Part shown: in pieces, positions 11,592-23,496 of the stretch
Position numbering within the stretch: position 1 is the first letter of the stretch
Layout: each line of letters starts with the position of its first letter
NCBI GenBank assembly: GCA_037127255.1
Contig: JBANSL010000004.1
Location: 70,764,627 to 70,828,626, forward strand
Direction: 5' to 3'
Length of the DNA stretch: 64,000 nucleotides
From: Persicaria tinctoria
Taxonomy: Eukaryota > Streptophyta > Magnoliopsida > Caryophyllales > Polygonaceae
Notes under the pieces: generated by a model
What the model was told of the DNA's origin: nothing
Databases searched by the model: none
Seen by the model: only the letters and a program-made list of their open reading frames with translations
Position numbers and translations under genes: made by a program

Positions 11592-11999
11592 CCTCTGCCT
11601 TGTACATCTCGGCACGGTGCGCTCCTTTCTCCACCGGTTATGGCTGAGTTATGGCCCCCTTCCTCGCCGTTCATTGGGGGTTGGGTCCGTTCCTGGTCGC
11701 TTCTCGACTCTCAGTCCTTCTCCGGCGTCCCTTTCCTCCGCCTCTTACCAGGCGGTGAGTGGTGGTTGTCGACGGCATATCTCCTTCATCTCCTCGTGTT
11801 GCGGGCTCTGTTTCGCCGGTGTCTGGTGTCTTTTGGCTTTCGATGCTCCTGGTGTCAATGTAGCCCTTGCTTGGGCCCGGGTTGTGTTCAAGCCCTGGGC
11901 CCAAAGCTGGCCCATCAAAAAAATGTTAAACAAATTCAAATTTAATTGTTAAAACTTAAAATGATATAAATGTAATGAATAAATCTCGGTCGGGTTGCT
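11592..11999. other. GC-rich intergenic DNA, no gene supported
   Basis: Overlapping open frames on both strands (up to 139 codons) cover this stretch, but none resembles a known protein and they shadow one another. It may be an upstream part of the retroelement tail that follows; I have no homology to prove this. Confidence 0.35.
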
Positions 12000-12419
12000 A
12001 TTCCCTACTTGGGCCTCCGGTGCGTTCGATTCAGGCGACGGGTGGCTCTGCGTGTCGCGTGAGTAGTCTTTCTTTCCGTGTGATGGGGTTCTGGCAGTCG
12101 GAGTCGAGACAGTGTGTATCGAGGCATCTCCTTTTTCTGGAAGATTGTTTCCTTGAAGGTTCGTCTTCATTGCCCACAGTTGTATCCTGATGTGTCGCTG
12201 GCCCGCGGTGTTGCTTCTGGGGAGTGCTTGGCTTCGTCTTTCGTCTACGTCCTCATCTCGTTTCGGTCTGGTTGTTTCTTGTTTCGCCTTTGTAGAATGT
12301 TGCGGCTTGTATCTGCACCATCTTTGTATTTTTTTATTTGTTTAGACTGTTTACACTTTACCATCTGCTGACTTGTCGGCTTTCGATGTTCAGATTTTTC
12401 TAACCTCGAAGTTTTACAA
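12000..12419 (+). mobile_element. LINE 3'-tail family, copy 1
   Basis: 12150-12415 matches, in inverse orientation, segments at 17593-17868, 22805-23035 and 48272-48545. Shared phrases are a CTTCGTC-type block, TACGTCCTCATCTCGTTT, a TTGCACCATCT-type block and GACTTGTCGG. Noncoding; probably the 3' untranslated region of an L1-type LINE. The left boundary is uncertain, and the right end is interrupted by a Stowaway MITE. Confidence 0.6.
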
Positions 12420-12421
12420 TA

Positions 12422-12674
12422 CTCCCTCCGTTCGGCAAAACTTGTCGTTTTAGAGTTTTGTTTTTGTTCGGAAAAACTTGTCATTTTAGGTATTTTTGCT
12501 TCTACTTTACTAAAATGCCCTTGATTTGATTGATGTGTTGTGAGTTGTAGTTTTTGATAAAGTAAAAAGTAGAGTAATAAATGAGGATAAATTGGTAAAA
12601 AATGAGTGTAATTATTAGCTTTATTAAAACTTGTGTGGGGAGTTAAAATGACAAGTTTTGCCGAACGGATGGAG
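12422..12674. mobile_element. Stowaway MITE
   Basis: Near-perfect terminal inverted repeats of about 30 bp start CTCCCTCCGTTCGGCAAAAC and end with the inverse. TA lies on each side (12420-12421, 12675-12676). 253 bp, AT-rich and noncoding. Confidence 0.9.
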
Positions 12675-13279
12675 TATCAAAAAAAAAAGAAAAAAGGGCA
12701 AACTCGCTTTGGGTGTCACGCAAGAAGTTTTTTTTTAAAAAAAATATCTGAAGAGATTAGTGAATTTTAAATAAGATATTTGAAACTAGTGCAACCATAT
12801 TGTAAATTTTTTATCCAGAGCTTTAAATTTGATGGATTTGAATTAATGCATTTTAGCATATGATTTTATAGATAAAAAGATAAAACAACCGGGGAAAATT
12901 GACAATAAAATTGTACTTGTGCCATGGCATAAAATTTGTGCAGTGATTTTAACATAATACGGAGTATGAGCAATATTTATTTCGAGTTATTAGGCAATTT
13001 TTTTAACCTTGAATTTAAATGGATATGAAACCATCACTACTGAAGAGTTATTGGCAAAATTAAATAAAATCGCCTTTGACCTAGACACTACTCCGATGGA
13101 GTACAAAGCTTGAAAGGACCAATTGAAATTGTGCATTTTTTCTACATGAAACTAACCATCACATAATTTGGATGGGTGCAGGGACCTAATCACTTAGTAA
13201 TTAATGACATTCCTAATTTCCACGTTTTGGATTTGTCCTATGCAAGTCAACATTTTTTTTCATATCACAATAGCCATAA

Positions 13280-13781
13280 CTAATGTAATATCCGTGCCTT
13301 GAAAGCACGGGAGTTTGATCCATTTTAATTTGAACATCATTTTATATATCTATATCTATAATAGTACTATATTAATATATACTTGTTTATAACAAAAATA
13401 TGGGAAACAAATATTTAAACTTCCCTTAATAACATCGATTAATAAGAAATGAAACTTTTGATTAAAAAATTCAACTTTAATTTACAGAGCGACACGTCAA
13501 CAAAATGCTAGCAGAATTAGTAATATTAATAGATAGATAGATAGATAGATATATTTTAATCGGAAAAAAAAATGGAAACATGTCTCAATATTTACGACAA
13601 TATAACCGAAAATAAAAAAAAAGGAGCAGATTCAAATCATATTTAAAATAGGAAACAAATATTTTAAAGTTTCCATAATAATATTGACCAATAAGAAAAG
13701 CTCATTTGAATAAAAAATTCAACTTTAATTGTGAGCGTGACACGTCAGCAAAATGCTAGCAGAATTAGTTATATTAATAGA
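13280..13781 (-). mobile_element. nonautonomous Helitron
   Basis: Read on the minus strand, the element starts TCTATTAATATAAC just after an A. It ends with a hairpin (CCGTGC, loop, GCACGG; 13292-13310) about 11 nt before a terminal TTAG followed by T. TC at the 5' end, a 3' hairpin about 10-12 nt from a CTRR-like end and A/T target flanks are the Helitron signature; TTAG departs by one base from CTRR. The 5' part is duplicated: 13400-13545 and 13660-13781 share CAAAATGCTAGCAGAATTAG and its surroundings. No Rep/helicase is encoded. Confidence 0.65.
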
Positions 13782-13825
13782 TAGATTATGTCTGAAATAA
13801 CTTGCAACGATTTACTTTAGCATTA

Positions 13826-13978
13826 CTCCCTCCTTAATTTTATTTAGAAAAATATACTCCATTATTTTAGATATTTTAACTTTATTTTATGAAAATACCA
13901 TTGTTGTAATACATATTAATAAGTAAATTATTAGTTGTAATTTTTGATAAAATAAAAAATAGTGTAATAAAGTTACAG
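13826..13978. mobile_element. truncated Stowaway-like MITE
   Basis: TA plus CTCCCTCCTTAATTTTATTTA forms a left end. The right part contains GTTGTAATTTTTGATAAAAT, as in the interior of the 12422-12674 element. No right terminus is present. Confidence 0.5.
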
Positions 13979-14101
13979 ATGATCTCCCAAGCAACATTCT
14001 CCCTTCCCCCACCGACATTTTCGAGCCACCCTTCACACATCGTCCACTTCTTCATCCTCTATCATTCCGACACTGTCCGATTGATGAGAAACAGGGTCTT
14101 A

Positions 14102-15120
14102 GAGCATGAGCAACCATGGGTTTTAGCAACCTTAAGGTTGCTAAAAGGTAAGCCCATGGTTGTGGCCTTTACCTTAAGGTAAGAGGTGGGAAGGGGTTAC
14201 CTTGGTAGAGAGAGGTAACATCTTCCCTTTTCTAATTTTCTATTTCTTTTTTTTATGATAAAGTAGGTTGATATATTTTACATTTAGATTTATTAATTGT
14301 AATAGGATTTAAAATGAAATAAAAATATATTTATATTTCATTATTTTTTAAAATAAAATATCTCATTGGTTTAATTTTATTTTTTTCTATAATTTGAGCC
14401 CAATTTTATCCTATATATAACCTCATCTTGATCTAGTGTAGTTGCACCTATTTTCTTAACCATGGATCACAATAATCCAAATACTCCACCCATTCAAAAT
14501 ATGTCTTTTGATCCAAATCTTCTAAAAAATCCTCAATTTCAAGTGATGTTGCAAATGTTTAACAATTCTTTAACACCCGAATATCCAAACTATATCCCAC
14601 ATAATCCTATCAATGTATACAATCCTCTTTTTTTTTTTTCCAAACCAACAACATTTTGAGCATTCTCCGGGTGTTCAAGGGAGTGTCACTCGAAGTCCAA
14701 CCGAAGATGCAAGGCAAGTCCATCAAGTACAAGAGAACGAAGAAGTTGTTGTTCACAATAAAATATGTTTTTAATTTTTTTATATTTTAATCTAAATGTA
14801 ATAAAATATATTTATATTAACTACTTGCTATTTTTATTTATTTATAACATTATAAATAAAAATAATTCACAATAATATATGATGATACACATATAATAAA
14901 GAGAAAGATATAAAGGAAAAGGAAAAGTGAAAATAAATTTAAAAAGAGGTAAAAGAGATTTCCCATGGTTGTAGAGGAAAACTTTTAGAAAAAGGTAGAA
15001 AAAGTGAAAATTATTTTAAACAAAAAAATAAATGAGTTGTAAAATTGTGATAGGAAGATGGTGAAAAAAAGGGAAAGAGGTTTCCCTATGGTAGGAGGGA
15101 TGTCAAATATGAATTTCATA
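14102..15120 (+). mobile_element. PIF/Harbinger-like remnant
   Basis: A left end GAGCATGAGCAACCATGGG follows TTA (14099-14101), matching the GAGCAT ends and TTA targets of plant Harbinger/Tourist elements. A matching right end is not found, so the element is truncated or rearranged. Repeated CCATGGTTG phrases occur inside. Confidence 0.4.
14462..14659 (+). pseudogene. Asn/Pro-rich N-terminal fragment, possibly Harbinger-associated
   Basis: 65 codons beginning MDHNNPNTPP, rich in Asn, Pro and Phe, which stop after a poly-T run. Composition is like the low-complexity N-terminus of the Myb-like accessory protein of plant Harbinger elements. Sequence after the stop keeps coding-like composition to about 14760, suggesting a frameshift at the poly-T run (14630-14639). 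I cannot prove the family. Confidence 0.3.
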
Positions 15121-15214
15121 CATGGTAGGTTTGATTAACGGGTATGGGATTTTTTTGCTATTAAACAAATTTCTCATTGTACACACCCAACCAAACTCCA
15201 CACATTTGTCCACC

Positions 15215-15705
15215 ACTCTGGTGACGAAGAAATTTCGAACAAAAGGATGAAAAGAAGAAATCAATGTTGCGAGGATAGGTTATTGAGATTTTCCATAATG
15301 AAGTTCCAAAGGGATCGATTCTCCATACTGATCGAGTACGTCCCTTGCTTTCTGTATAGAGATTGAACTTGCGTGTATAAGAGGTTGGCAACACATTATC
15401 ATTGAAGGTGACATTCTAAGTGTAATAAACGCCATCAAGGGAGAGGCAAGCGTGCCTTGGGAGATATTCAGAGTTATCGAGATGATCAAGAACATGATGA
15501 AGAACTTTGCGAAGATCGAAATTCGACATTGCTTCACAGAGGCAAACATTGATGTTGATTTTATTGCAAAAAAGGACATTGAATGTAATCGCGATATATT
15601 CCCTTTGAATAGGGAGCTTTGTAACATCATTCGCCGCGATGATCAAAGATGATCTTTAATTTGCTTATAAAAACATCCTATGGGTTGCCTACTGTATAAA
15701 AAAAA
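15215..15705 (+). mobile_element. 5'-truncated LINE, RNase H tail
   Basis: A perfect 13-bp direct repeat, ACATTTGTCCACC, flanks it (15202-15214, 15706-15718), and an A-run precedes the right copy. The frame at 15380-15652 is the end of an RNase H-like domain (IIIEGDILSVINAIKG, PWEIFRVIEMIK, then EANIDVDFIAKKD) ending in TGA. The upstream part is frameshifted. Confidence 0.8.
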
Positions 15706-15718
15706 ACATTTGTCCACC

Positions 15719-17040
15719 CTTACACGTAATTTGAGCCAAGTATGTAAGATGGATGATCTATTATATATTTCCTTTTTTTTCATATCCCTTCTTTATAAGA
15801 AGAGATTTTTGAATTCCTAACCACATGTCACCCTTGCTATCTAAACTAAAACTTTGACAACTATTCTTTTTTCTACCAATTAGTGTGACATCTAATATGG
15901 TCCAACATACTTTAACATTAATTAATATTCAATCTCTTAAAATACACGTTTAGTCTCTATTGTACTAGTAATTGTAATTATATATTTATACCTCTCATAA
16001 ACTCAAAAGAAAATGTAACAACCATGTATATTTTGATAAATGAAGATCCTTTCATTTTCAACAACATCAATAATTGCAATAAAAACAGTTCATTGATATT
16101 TTATACTTCATTTGTTTGACAAACCATATCATTTTATTAATGGATGAGAACTTGTTATATTAGAGCAATTTTATCGGCCAATTTACTTTTGGAGATATTA
16201 GGTGTTTTTACAATATAAAATTAGAACGGTGGAAAAATCGGTACTAGACAGATACTTAAGTAGTATCGATACTAGACAAATTACTTTCAAACCGTCTCAG
16301 GCCACAACTCACGCAACAACTTCTTGTAGGTGCAGAGATGGACATGTGTCGGCCCATGATTCGGCTGCAGGAGAGGCGCCCAGATTGGAGGACATGTGTC
16401 CTTTGCTGGACGGATGAGATTTGGGCTGAAAAATTTAAGTTTTACACATTAAAATCAAGTTTTCGGTAAAAAAAATGTAAAAAAAAATCACAATACTAAA
16501 ATCATTTTTATCTACATGCAGACATCAATTTTGAATATGTTTGAGTATATATATATTTTTAAATATTTCTCTTTGATTATAAATATGCAAAATAAAATCC
16601 AAAAAATTGAAGTATAATTTTGGAATAATTTGAAATAATAAACAATGCACGATATAAAATAAATAATTATTAAAAAAATATTTTTTTTACATGTGGAAGT
16701 TGATATGATAATAAACTTGAGAATGAAAATAATTGTTGGGAAGGGGTATACTTGTAAATTGAGTAGGTATGAAAAGATGGGTTTTGATATATTAAGGGAT
16801 GGTGTTGATAAAGTAAGAAAAATGAGAATGATATGTTAGGATGATGTGGCGGAGAGAGAAAAATAAGTATTACTCCGTAGTATTTCTAGTATCCCTTGAT
16901 GAACATGGCCTTTAGTAGCAAAGTTAGTGTTAAGGGTAGGTGCATGTCCTAATAAAGTCAATATATTTGCAATGATATTAATATCCTTAATCCTTATAAA
17001 CATGATGAATATAGACCAATGAGAATTGAGTAGGTCTAGA
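15719..17040. other. AT-rich intergenic DNA
   Basis: No gene is supported. A GC-richer island at 16270-16420 has an open frame of 71 codons without recognisable similarity and contains GGACATGTGTC twice (16338 and 16390 area). Confidence 0.4.
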
Positions 17041-17592
17041 CAGAGGCGGAGTCAGGGGGTATGGGGAGCACGTCAGCACGTGCTCCCTGGCCCCGTAAAT
17101 ATGCATGATAAAAATAAAAGGACGTCGTTAATTTTGGCGTTGATATTGAGAAACCCTAACCAAGTAGCCGCCCACTTTGTTTGATCGTTACTCTCTCCTA
17201 GTCTCTCATGAAATTGGCTTCTCCCAATCAAGCACCCATCATATGGCATCCTGCCTTCGTCTGTCCGCCGCCGACCCATCGCCTTGCGCCATCACCACAA
17301 TCTCCATTCTCGAACAGACGAACCCGCAGAGCACCATCTCCGTTTGTCATCGCCTGTTGAGTTCCATCTCCATTCTCCAGCGGATCAGCTCCATATCCAT
17401 CCGTCCTTCGTCGTTTGCCCGTACGCATACTCAGTGCTCACTCCCGACTTGCCAAGTCGAAAGTCGAGCGTCCGAGCCCCATCTCATCTCATTTGTCGAA
17501 GTCAAAAGGTAAGTTTTCTAATCCTAACCCATTTTTTAATTGAAAATTATCATTTTGATTTTTTATAGGTAGTTCCTACGTACCCATAAAGT
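17041..17592 (+). mobile_element. hAT-type 5' end with possible first exon
   Basis: Begins CAGAGGCGGAGTCAGGG, the typical CAGRGGCGGAGCCA end of Ac/hAT transposons, followed by an inverted repeat around GGGAGCACGT and GCACGTGCTCCC. Downstream is a CT-rich, leader-like block (17150-17510) ending in AAAAGGTAAG, a plausible splice donor. The element is cut off by the retroelement at 17593; no transposase remains. Confidence 0.45.
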
Positions 17593-17868
17593 TTTTTTTA
17601 TTAGGAAATAATTCGAGGCCGGACAAACCCGAAACCTCGAGAGGCCGACAAACTCGGCAGACGGCTACCCGTCTAAACATACAATATAGAACCGGAAAAA
17701 TACATCATAGAAACATAAAAAAAAGGTACGGTACAAACGGAGGGAGGCACACAAGTGTAGTCGAAACAAGTGAACCAAGCCCGACCATGCCGGAGACAAC
17801 GTAGACTAAGAGTCGATGTCAAGCACCACCAAACAGTGACACCGCTGGCCAGCGGTACAAACACGAGT
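17593..17868 (-). mobile_element. LINE 3'-tail family, copy 2
   Basis: A 10-bp direct repeat, CCCATAAAGT, flanks it (17583-17592, 17869-17878). The T-run at its left is the poly(A) tail on the minus strand. It shares sequence with the copies near 12.2, 22.9 and 48.4 kb. Too short to code; a severely 5'-truncated LINE. Confidence 0.7.
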
Positions 17869-18016
17869 CCCATAAAGTATAATCAAGGAGTAGAGCATAA
17901 TATCCATCTTTGATTTTATTTTATCCTAGAAAAAAAGAATCTTTTTAAATTCCTCCAAAACACATGAAGTAAAGATAAGATTCCTTAAGAAATATATTAT
18001 CCGTTTCACAATTTCA

Positions 18017-18060
<44 letters not shown>

Positions 18061-18087
18061 TACTACTATTACTACTACTACTATTAT
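18017..18087 (+). repeat. ATT/ACT trinucleotide microsatellite
   Basis: About 14 ATT units followed by interspersed ACT and ATT units. Confidence 0.95.
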
Positions 18088-18196
18088 TGTTGTTCTTTTC
18101 ATTTTCCACCAAACATATTATTTGAAATACCGAAAAGTGTAATTCATTTTCCATAAATTGAATTTATGGGAATCACATATAATTGGAAATATCATT

Positions 18197-18321
18197 AGCT
18201 TTACTTCATTTTCAGAGAATCAAATACTGATACATATCGGATTGTTAAATAACAGTGGGTCAAACAGCTTTACTTCATTTTCAGAGAATCAAATAGATTG
18301 TTAAATAACAGTGGGTCAAAT
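18197..18321 (+). repeat. tandem duplication, units about 69 and 56 bp
   Basis: AGCTTTACTTCATTTTCAGA and a following TAAATAACAGTGGGTCAAA occur twice; the first unit has 13 extra bases. Otherwise essentially identical. Confidence 0.85.
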
Positions 18322-19487
18322 GACGTGAGGGTGACACATCCAAGCACACGTGCGCAATTAACTAGGTCGAACACACAAGCCGAGTTGGGTTCCATCCTAA
18401 AACCAATTGGTGCTAGAAGTAGTTCACCCACTTATATACAAGATTTGAATTCATTTTCTAATCAATGTGGGATCTATCCCACAAATCATATTCATATTAT
18501 CAATACGGATCGCTTATATTGCCTACAATATTCCGGCCGACGACTATTTAGAAAATGATCTAAAATTTCGGGTTCTCATCCGCAATAATGCACTAAAAAG
18601 GAAAACCTTCTTGACTCATCTCCCCTAATTTTTATTCTGCTTCCCAAAAAAACACTGAAGTTTTATCAAAATTTAAAAATTGACTCAAATCAATCCGACC
18701 AGACCCGAGCCCGATAAAATTGAATCGATTGTGAATTCGCCACAAAATTTGATATGTGCGCATTTCTTTGAATCAATAATATGACTAGTTTCTGATTTAT
18801 ATAATTAATTTTAAATAATCAGGTCTCTTTCATTTCATGCACAGTTAGTGGTGCACAACTAAGTCTGAGACTCTGAATAATCACATACAAATATCATTAT
18901 TCATATATTAATGTAACAGCACAGTCGACCAAAAACAAACAAAAACCATACAACAGCAGATTCATCTTGCGAGAATGATATGGAGTAAGTGATAATATAA
19001 CCTTTCTAAATTGTTATTATCTAAGACCAGCATTAACTGGGAAATGGTTCATAACAGGGAGGCAACATCCCACATTATATTCACACAAATTGCATTTTAT
19101 AAGGTTTTTCATGGATGTTTCAAAAAAAGAAAATACGCACAATTAAAATTAAATTACAATTTAAAGCTAATCATTTTATACCTGATAAAACAATGTATAG
19201 TAATTCGAGAGGGCGAACGCCGGACGAACAGACCGTCATAATACAATGAAAACATGCAAATACACGTCAAAAGAAGAAAAAACATTCCCTCGTCACCTAA
19301 GATATATACTCCTATAGTAAAGTCTTACTAGTTTAACGGGTAAGGATGACATATAACGCTTATAAGTCACGATTCAGTCCCCTCGCCACCTAATGTAACG
19401 ACTAACGAGCCTAATGGTGTGTTTGACAAATTAGTAATGAGTAGAAAGGAGAGTAAGAGAAACGGTAGAAAATTATATTTTAAAAAA
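18322..19487. other. intergenic, no gene supported
   Basis: The 86-codon frame at 18298-18558 includes AATGTGGGATCTATCCCACA, a hairpin-like phrase common in plant repeats, and resembles no protein. A weak pol III-like A/B-box pair lies at 19325-19390 but no target duplication was seen. Confidence 0.35.
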
Positions 19488-19884
19488 GGGAAAACTAATT
19501 AAAATACCCCCACCTTTGGGGGTATAGTAAAAATACATCCTCAACTTTCAAATGTAATAAAAATATCACGATCTTTGAGGATGGTGGTAATATATTACCC
19601 TGTGTTTTCTCACGGATCAAAAATGCTGATAAGGTAGCCTACGTGGATTTTTTTTTACAAGACAACATACGTGGAAGCTTTTTGTACAAATTAGCACGAA
19701 AATTGGGTTTTCTAGAACAATTTTCTTAGGAAAAAAATAAAACGATAACAAATTAAACCCAAAAAACGAAATTGATTCAACCAAACAACTAATCCGGCCA
19801 AAATTACCTCAAATTAACACAACATGACTATTCCTAACACCAAGCCAACAACAAAACTAAACCGACAACAACAAAACTAAACCG

Positions 19885-19915
<31 letters not shown>

Positions 19916-20838
19916 CGAAGAGGAAAAAAAATAAAACTTACCTAACCAAATTCGTGAACGAATCAAAGGGGAAGACGATGTGAGAGGGACAACTCCAGAT
20001 AGTCGATCACGAGGGAGGAAGATTGACAACAACAACAACAACAACAACAACATTCCCAGTTAATCCCGCCTAGACAGGGTCTGGGGGGCCCAGATGTACG
20101 CACTCTTTCCCCGACCAGGTCAGGAGAGTGTTTCCTAGTGGCCCAAGCACCTGCGAACACTCATGGAACAACTAAAGATAGAAGTACAAGACAGAAATAG
20201 AGGACCGTAGGAAGGCATGATAAGGGGAAAATGGGGCGGTGAAAGGATACAGATTTTGCAACTCTGCTGAGACTCGGCTCAACCCTCTCTGACCTGGATG
20301 CTGCTCCTCCACTGTGACCTATCTCTAATCATGCTCTAGTTAAGATTTAAAAAGGCCAGATCTTGTCTGATAACCTCTCTCCAATTCTTCTTTGGTCTTC
20401 CTCTACTCCGCCTCACTCTGTCAATATCCAAATTATCACATCTTCGAACTGGCGCACTCACGTCTCTCCTCTGAACACGTCCAAACCAACGAAGCCTTGT
20501 CTCCCGAAGCTTATCTCGAATACTGCTTACCCCTACCTTGAGCTACCTGGAAGACTCGGAAGACAATTCAAGATGCGACCACGAAAGAAGATATGAGGGA
20601 GGAAAATGTGTTGGGTACCCGGTCTAGCTCTTTTTTTTCCCCTAAGGACACTGTTTAAGAAAACCCTTGTAAAAACAATCCACGTAGGCTGCTTTGTCAG
20701 CATTTTTTACTCGTGAAAAAACTTGTGGTAATATATTACCACTACCCTCAAATGTCGAGATATTTTTATTACATTTGAAAGTTGATGATATATTTTTACC
20801 ATACCCCTAAAGGTGGGGATATTTTAATTAGTTTTCCC
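19488..20838. mobile_element. long-TIR foldback element, Mutator-like, carrying a nested RTE LINE
   Basis: Inverted arms of about 160-170 bp: the left starts GGGAAAACTAATTAAAATAC and the right ends with the inverse. The flanks TTTAAAAAA (19479-19487) and TTAAAAAAA (20839-20847) could be a 9-bp duplication with one mismatch but are low complexity. The interior contains CAA-repeat tracts (19846-19916) and an RTE LINE. No transposase. Confidence 0.75.
20021..20594 (-). mobile_element. RTE-type LINE 3' fragment
   Basis: A perfect 10-bp repeat, GAGGGAGGAA, flanks it (20011-20020, 20595-20604). Read on the minus strand it ends in a (GTT)n tail, the hallmark of RTE elements, and it is homologous over its length to 42936-43532. 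The coding part (about 20270-20590) is the C-terminal tail of the RTE polyprotein and is frameshifted. Confidence 0.75.
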
Positions 20839-21181
20839 TTAAAAAAACAGAATGAGAAGGAGATAGGAGAGGTGAGAATTGAAAAAAGTATTTTTTTTAC
20901 ATGTTTGGTTTTTAAGAGAAAATGGTAGGGAAATTATTTTTATTCAAATGGCGAGAGTATTGTCGTCCGTTGTTGAAACTTTAAATTTGATTTTTTAATC
21001 AAATTCCACAAATTTGGTGAGATTCATTTTTCTTCCATTTCTCACCAATTTTACGTCTATTTTCTCATGGTTTTTAATCAACTCTCTATTACTTATTTAT
21101 CCAAACAAGATAAATTGATTCTTCCGATCCATTTCTCATGATTTCTCTCCAACTAAACCTGCTGAAAGTATCTTTCTATTA

Positions 21182-22533
21182 GAGCACCCACATTGCATAT
21201 ATTGTGGGTGTCTTTAGATTGAGAAAAAAAGAAAGAAATGTTAGAAAAAGAAATGAAAAAGTGGAAGAGAGGGTGCATGTCTTTATTTCTCCCAAATTTC
21301 TACTGCAAGAAGCCTAGATGAGTGGTTCTCTACGAAATCATATGTCAATCTTCTCCATAAAATAAAAGGTCAATCTAAATCTGACCTCGATTGAATATAG
21401 GATCTAGATTGTACTATGAGAATCAAGCATTTCTTGTGGAGATGCCTCTCAAGGAGGCACTCTAATAAAAGGAAAATTGGAAAACAAAGAATTGCAGTTC
21501 CTATGCAATGCGAGTTCTGTAACCACGAGAAGACTTCTTCCATCTATTCATGGACGGCAACTTCATCAAAAATATTATCCATACAAAAGATGGGAAATTT
21601 TTCGAAGGCATTGACAAATGGGATGGAAATGTCAGAGATGAACATTCTATCATTAAAACATTTAAGCAAACTATTGACATTAAGAAAAACATGTATAATG
21701 ACAACCAATTGGTAGAGTATTTGGTACTTTAGGAACCAAATAGTCTTAAAAAACGAGGCTATCACAACTAACAATATCATAAAATTCATCAAACAAAAAA
21801 TTCTTAATTGGAACACAACTAAGAGTGAAGATGATGAGATATACATAAGACCAACTCTGAAACATCTTAACAACTTATCTGGTGGTGAAAACATAAAGAA
21901 AAACGGAATTAAATGGGAAAAATAAAAAGAGTGGGTTTCAAGCTAAATTGTTATGGATCCTTTTGAGATACTGAAAACTCTACAATCGACTTTGTAATCC
22001 GGGATCTCAAAGCAAAATGTGTCTAAATGGAGGGTGTTATATCCCATCATGCTCGGTCATCGGGGCCGAAGCCATTGCTTTGAGGGTTGAAATTCGTAGA
22101 GCCCTAGAACTAAATATTCAAAATATTGAAATAGAAGGTGACAATCTTTGCATTATTAATTCACTAAAGAGTATTTGAAAATACCCTTGGAAAGTCGAAA
22201 TGATCATCTTTGACTCCTTGATGAATCTTTGCCACTTTCAGACAATCCATATTCGTCACGTGAATAGGGAAGTTAACAGTGCAGCAGATAGATTAACCTT
22301 CTTAGGGCATACAACCTCCACTATTAACCCTGCCACAGATTCAGAGCTACAAATTCTCATCCAAAAGAATGTCCTAGGATAGACTACTAATCGCATTTAG
22401 TTCATCCTAGTTGTTTTCCGTTTAAAAAAAATCCACTGCAAGAAACTAATATCTGACATTACACTTTTAAATTTGATTTTTTTTTAAAAAAACATTAAGA
22501 CATCTAATATGGGTATTTGGGTTGCAGATGCTC
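21182..22533. mobile_element. PIF/Harbinger (Tourist-like) element carrying a nested LINE
   Basis: Left end GAGCACCCACATTGC and right end GGGTTGCAGATGCTC form imperfect inverted repeats, with TTA on both sides (21179-21181, 22534-22536). Without the LINE at 21312-22434 it would be a MITE of about 230 bp. Confidence 0.65.
21312..22434 (+). mobile_element. 5'-truncated LINE: zinc-binding RT region plus RNase H
   Basis: A direct repeat, ACTGCAAGAA, lies at 21302-21311 and 22435-22444, with an A-run before the right copy. A frame at 21416-21600 reads RIKHFLWRCLSRR then CEFCNHEKTS, matching the zinc-binding region that follows the reverse transcriptase in plant LINEs (zf-RVT). Later frames (22058-22382) read AEAIALRVEIRRAL, IEIEGDNLCIINSLK, then RHVNREVNSAADRL, the RNase H-like domain. 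In-frame stops and frameshifts make it non-functional. Confidence 0.8.
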
Positions 22534-22804
22534 TTACGTTAAAAAAAAAAGAAAAAAGAACACGAATATATCTACTATGTTATATTTGGAAAATTCAATT
22601 TATGATTGAGGGAGCAAATTAAAGCAATATGCAAAATATTACAATTTCTGTTAACTTAATGCATTTTTCAAAGAGTTGTAGTTTTTCTTCTTTTTCATTT
22701 ATTAAAAAATCTTCAATATATAACTTTTTTTTTTGGTAATATCAATATATAACTTTTCTAACTTGTACAGTAGAAGAAGATAGACCAGTGTCATTTGCAT
22801 ATAT

Positions 22805-23035
22805 ATATTTTTTATTAGGTAAAAATTCGATGTCAAATATACCTGACTTCGACGGACGACAAGTCGGTAGACGGTTAACCATCGAAACAAACAAAAATAC
22901 ATAGATGGTGCAAAGAACAGACAAGAGTACTCTACAAGGGCGAAGCTAAACACAACTAAACCAAACGAGATGAGGACGTAGACTACGGACAAAGCCAAGC
23001 ACTACCCGAAAGTAGCACCGCATGCCCATGGTACA
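22805..23035 (-). mobile_element. LINE 3'-tail family, copy 3
   Basis: Matches the copies at 17593-17868, 48272-48545 and (inverted) 12.2 kb: AAAATTCGA near the tail, then AAGTCGGTAGACGG, a GAGATGAGGACGTAGACTAC block and AGTAGCACCGCATGCCCATGG. Boundaries are approximate and no target duplication was identified. Confidence 0.6.
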
Positions 23036-23496
23036 TCAGGAGTCACATGTGGGCACTATCCGCAACTTGTTGTAGATTACCTTGGCAGATGTGTCAAAAT
23101 TTTGGAGGAAAAAAAATTTAAATCTCATAGTTCCCATGCCTATTTAAAAAAAAAACAGAGAAAAACAATCCTCAAGTATTATATGGCAGTCCGCATCTTC
23201 TTGTGATATTTTTTTTTTAATTAGTATTATGGGTGGGGATTCTGTAACTAATTGCGGAATCTCCATATTAAATTATTATTTTTCTTGAATTTTTAAGGCA
23301 TTTGACAATAGTTTCACAACTTGTTGATGAACTATCTAGTAAAAATTAGTGATGTATCTATCAATCTCCTTTAATAACCAAATTCATGGATTCAAACCCT
23401 ACTTAACATCGTAGATCCGTGCATATGAACACCTTTGCCGCTCAACCTAGGCTATCAAGTCTTAACATTGACAATGATCCAGGTCTCCCTCATTCG
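23036..23496. other. intergenic, nothing recognised
   Basis: AT-rich DNA with short poly-A and poly-T runs. No gene or element ends seen. Confidence 0.4.

Noticed and set aside
18017..18087. possible CRISPR-like repeat array
   Set aside because: Plain trinucleotide microsatellite in plant DNA; no spacers.
19325..19440. tRNA-like A and B boxes
   Set aside because: Boxes are weak, no cloverleaf could be drawn and no target duplication found; not called as tRNA or SINE.
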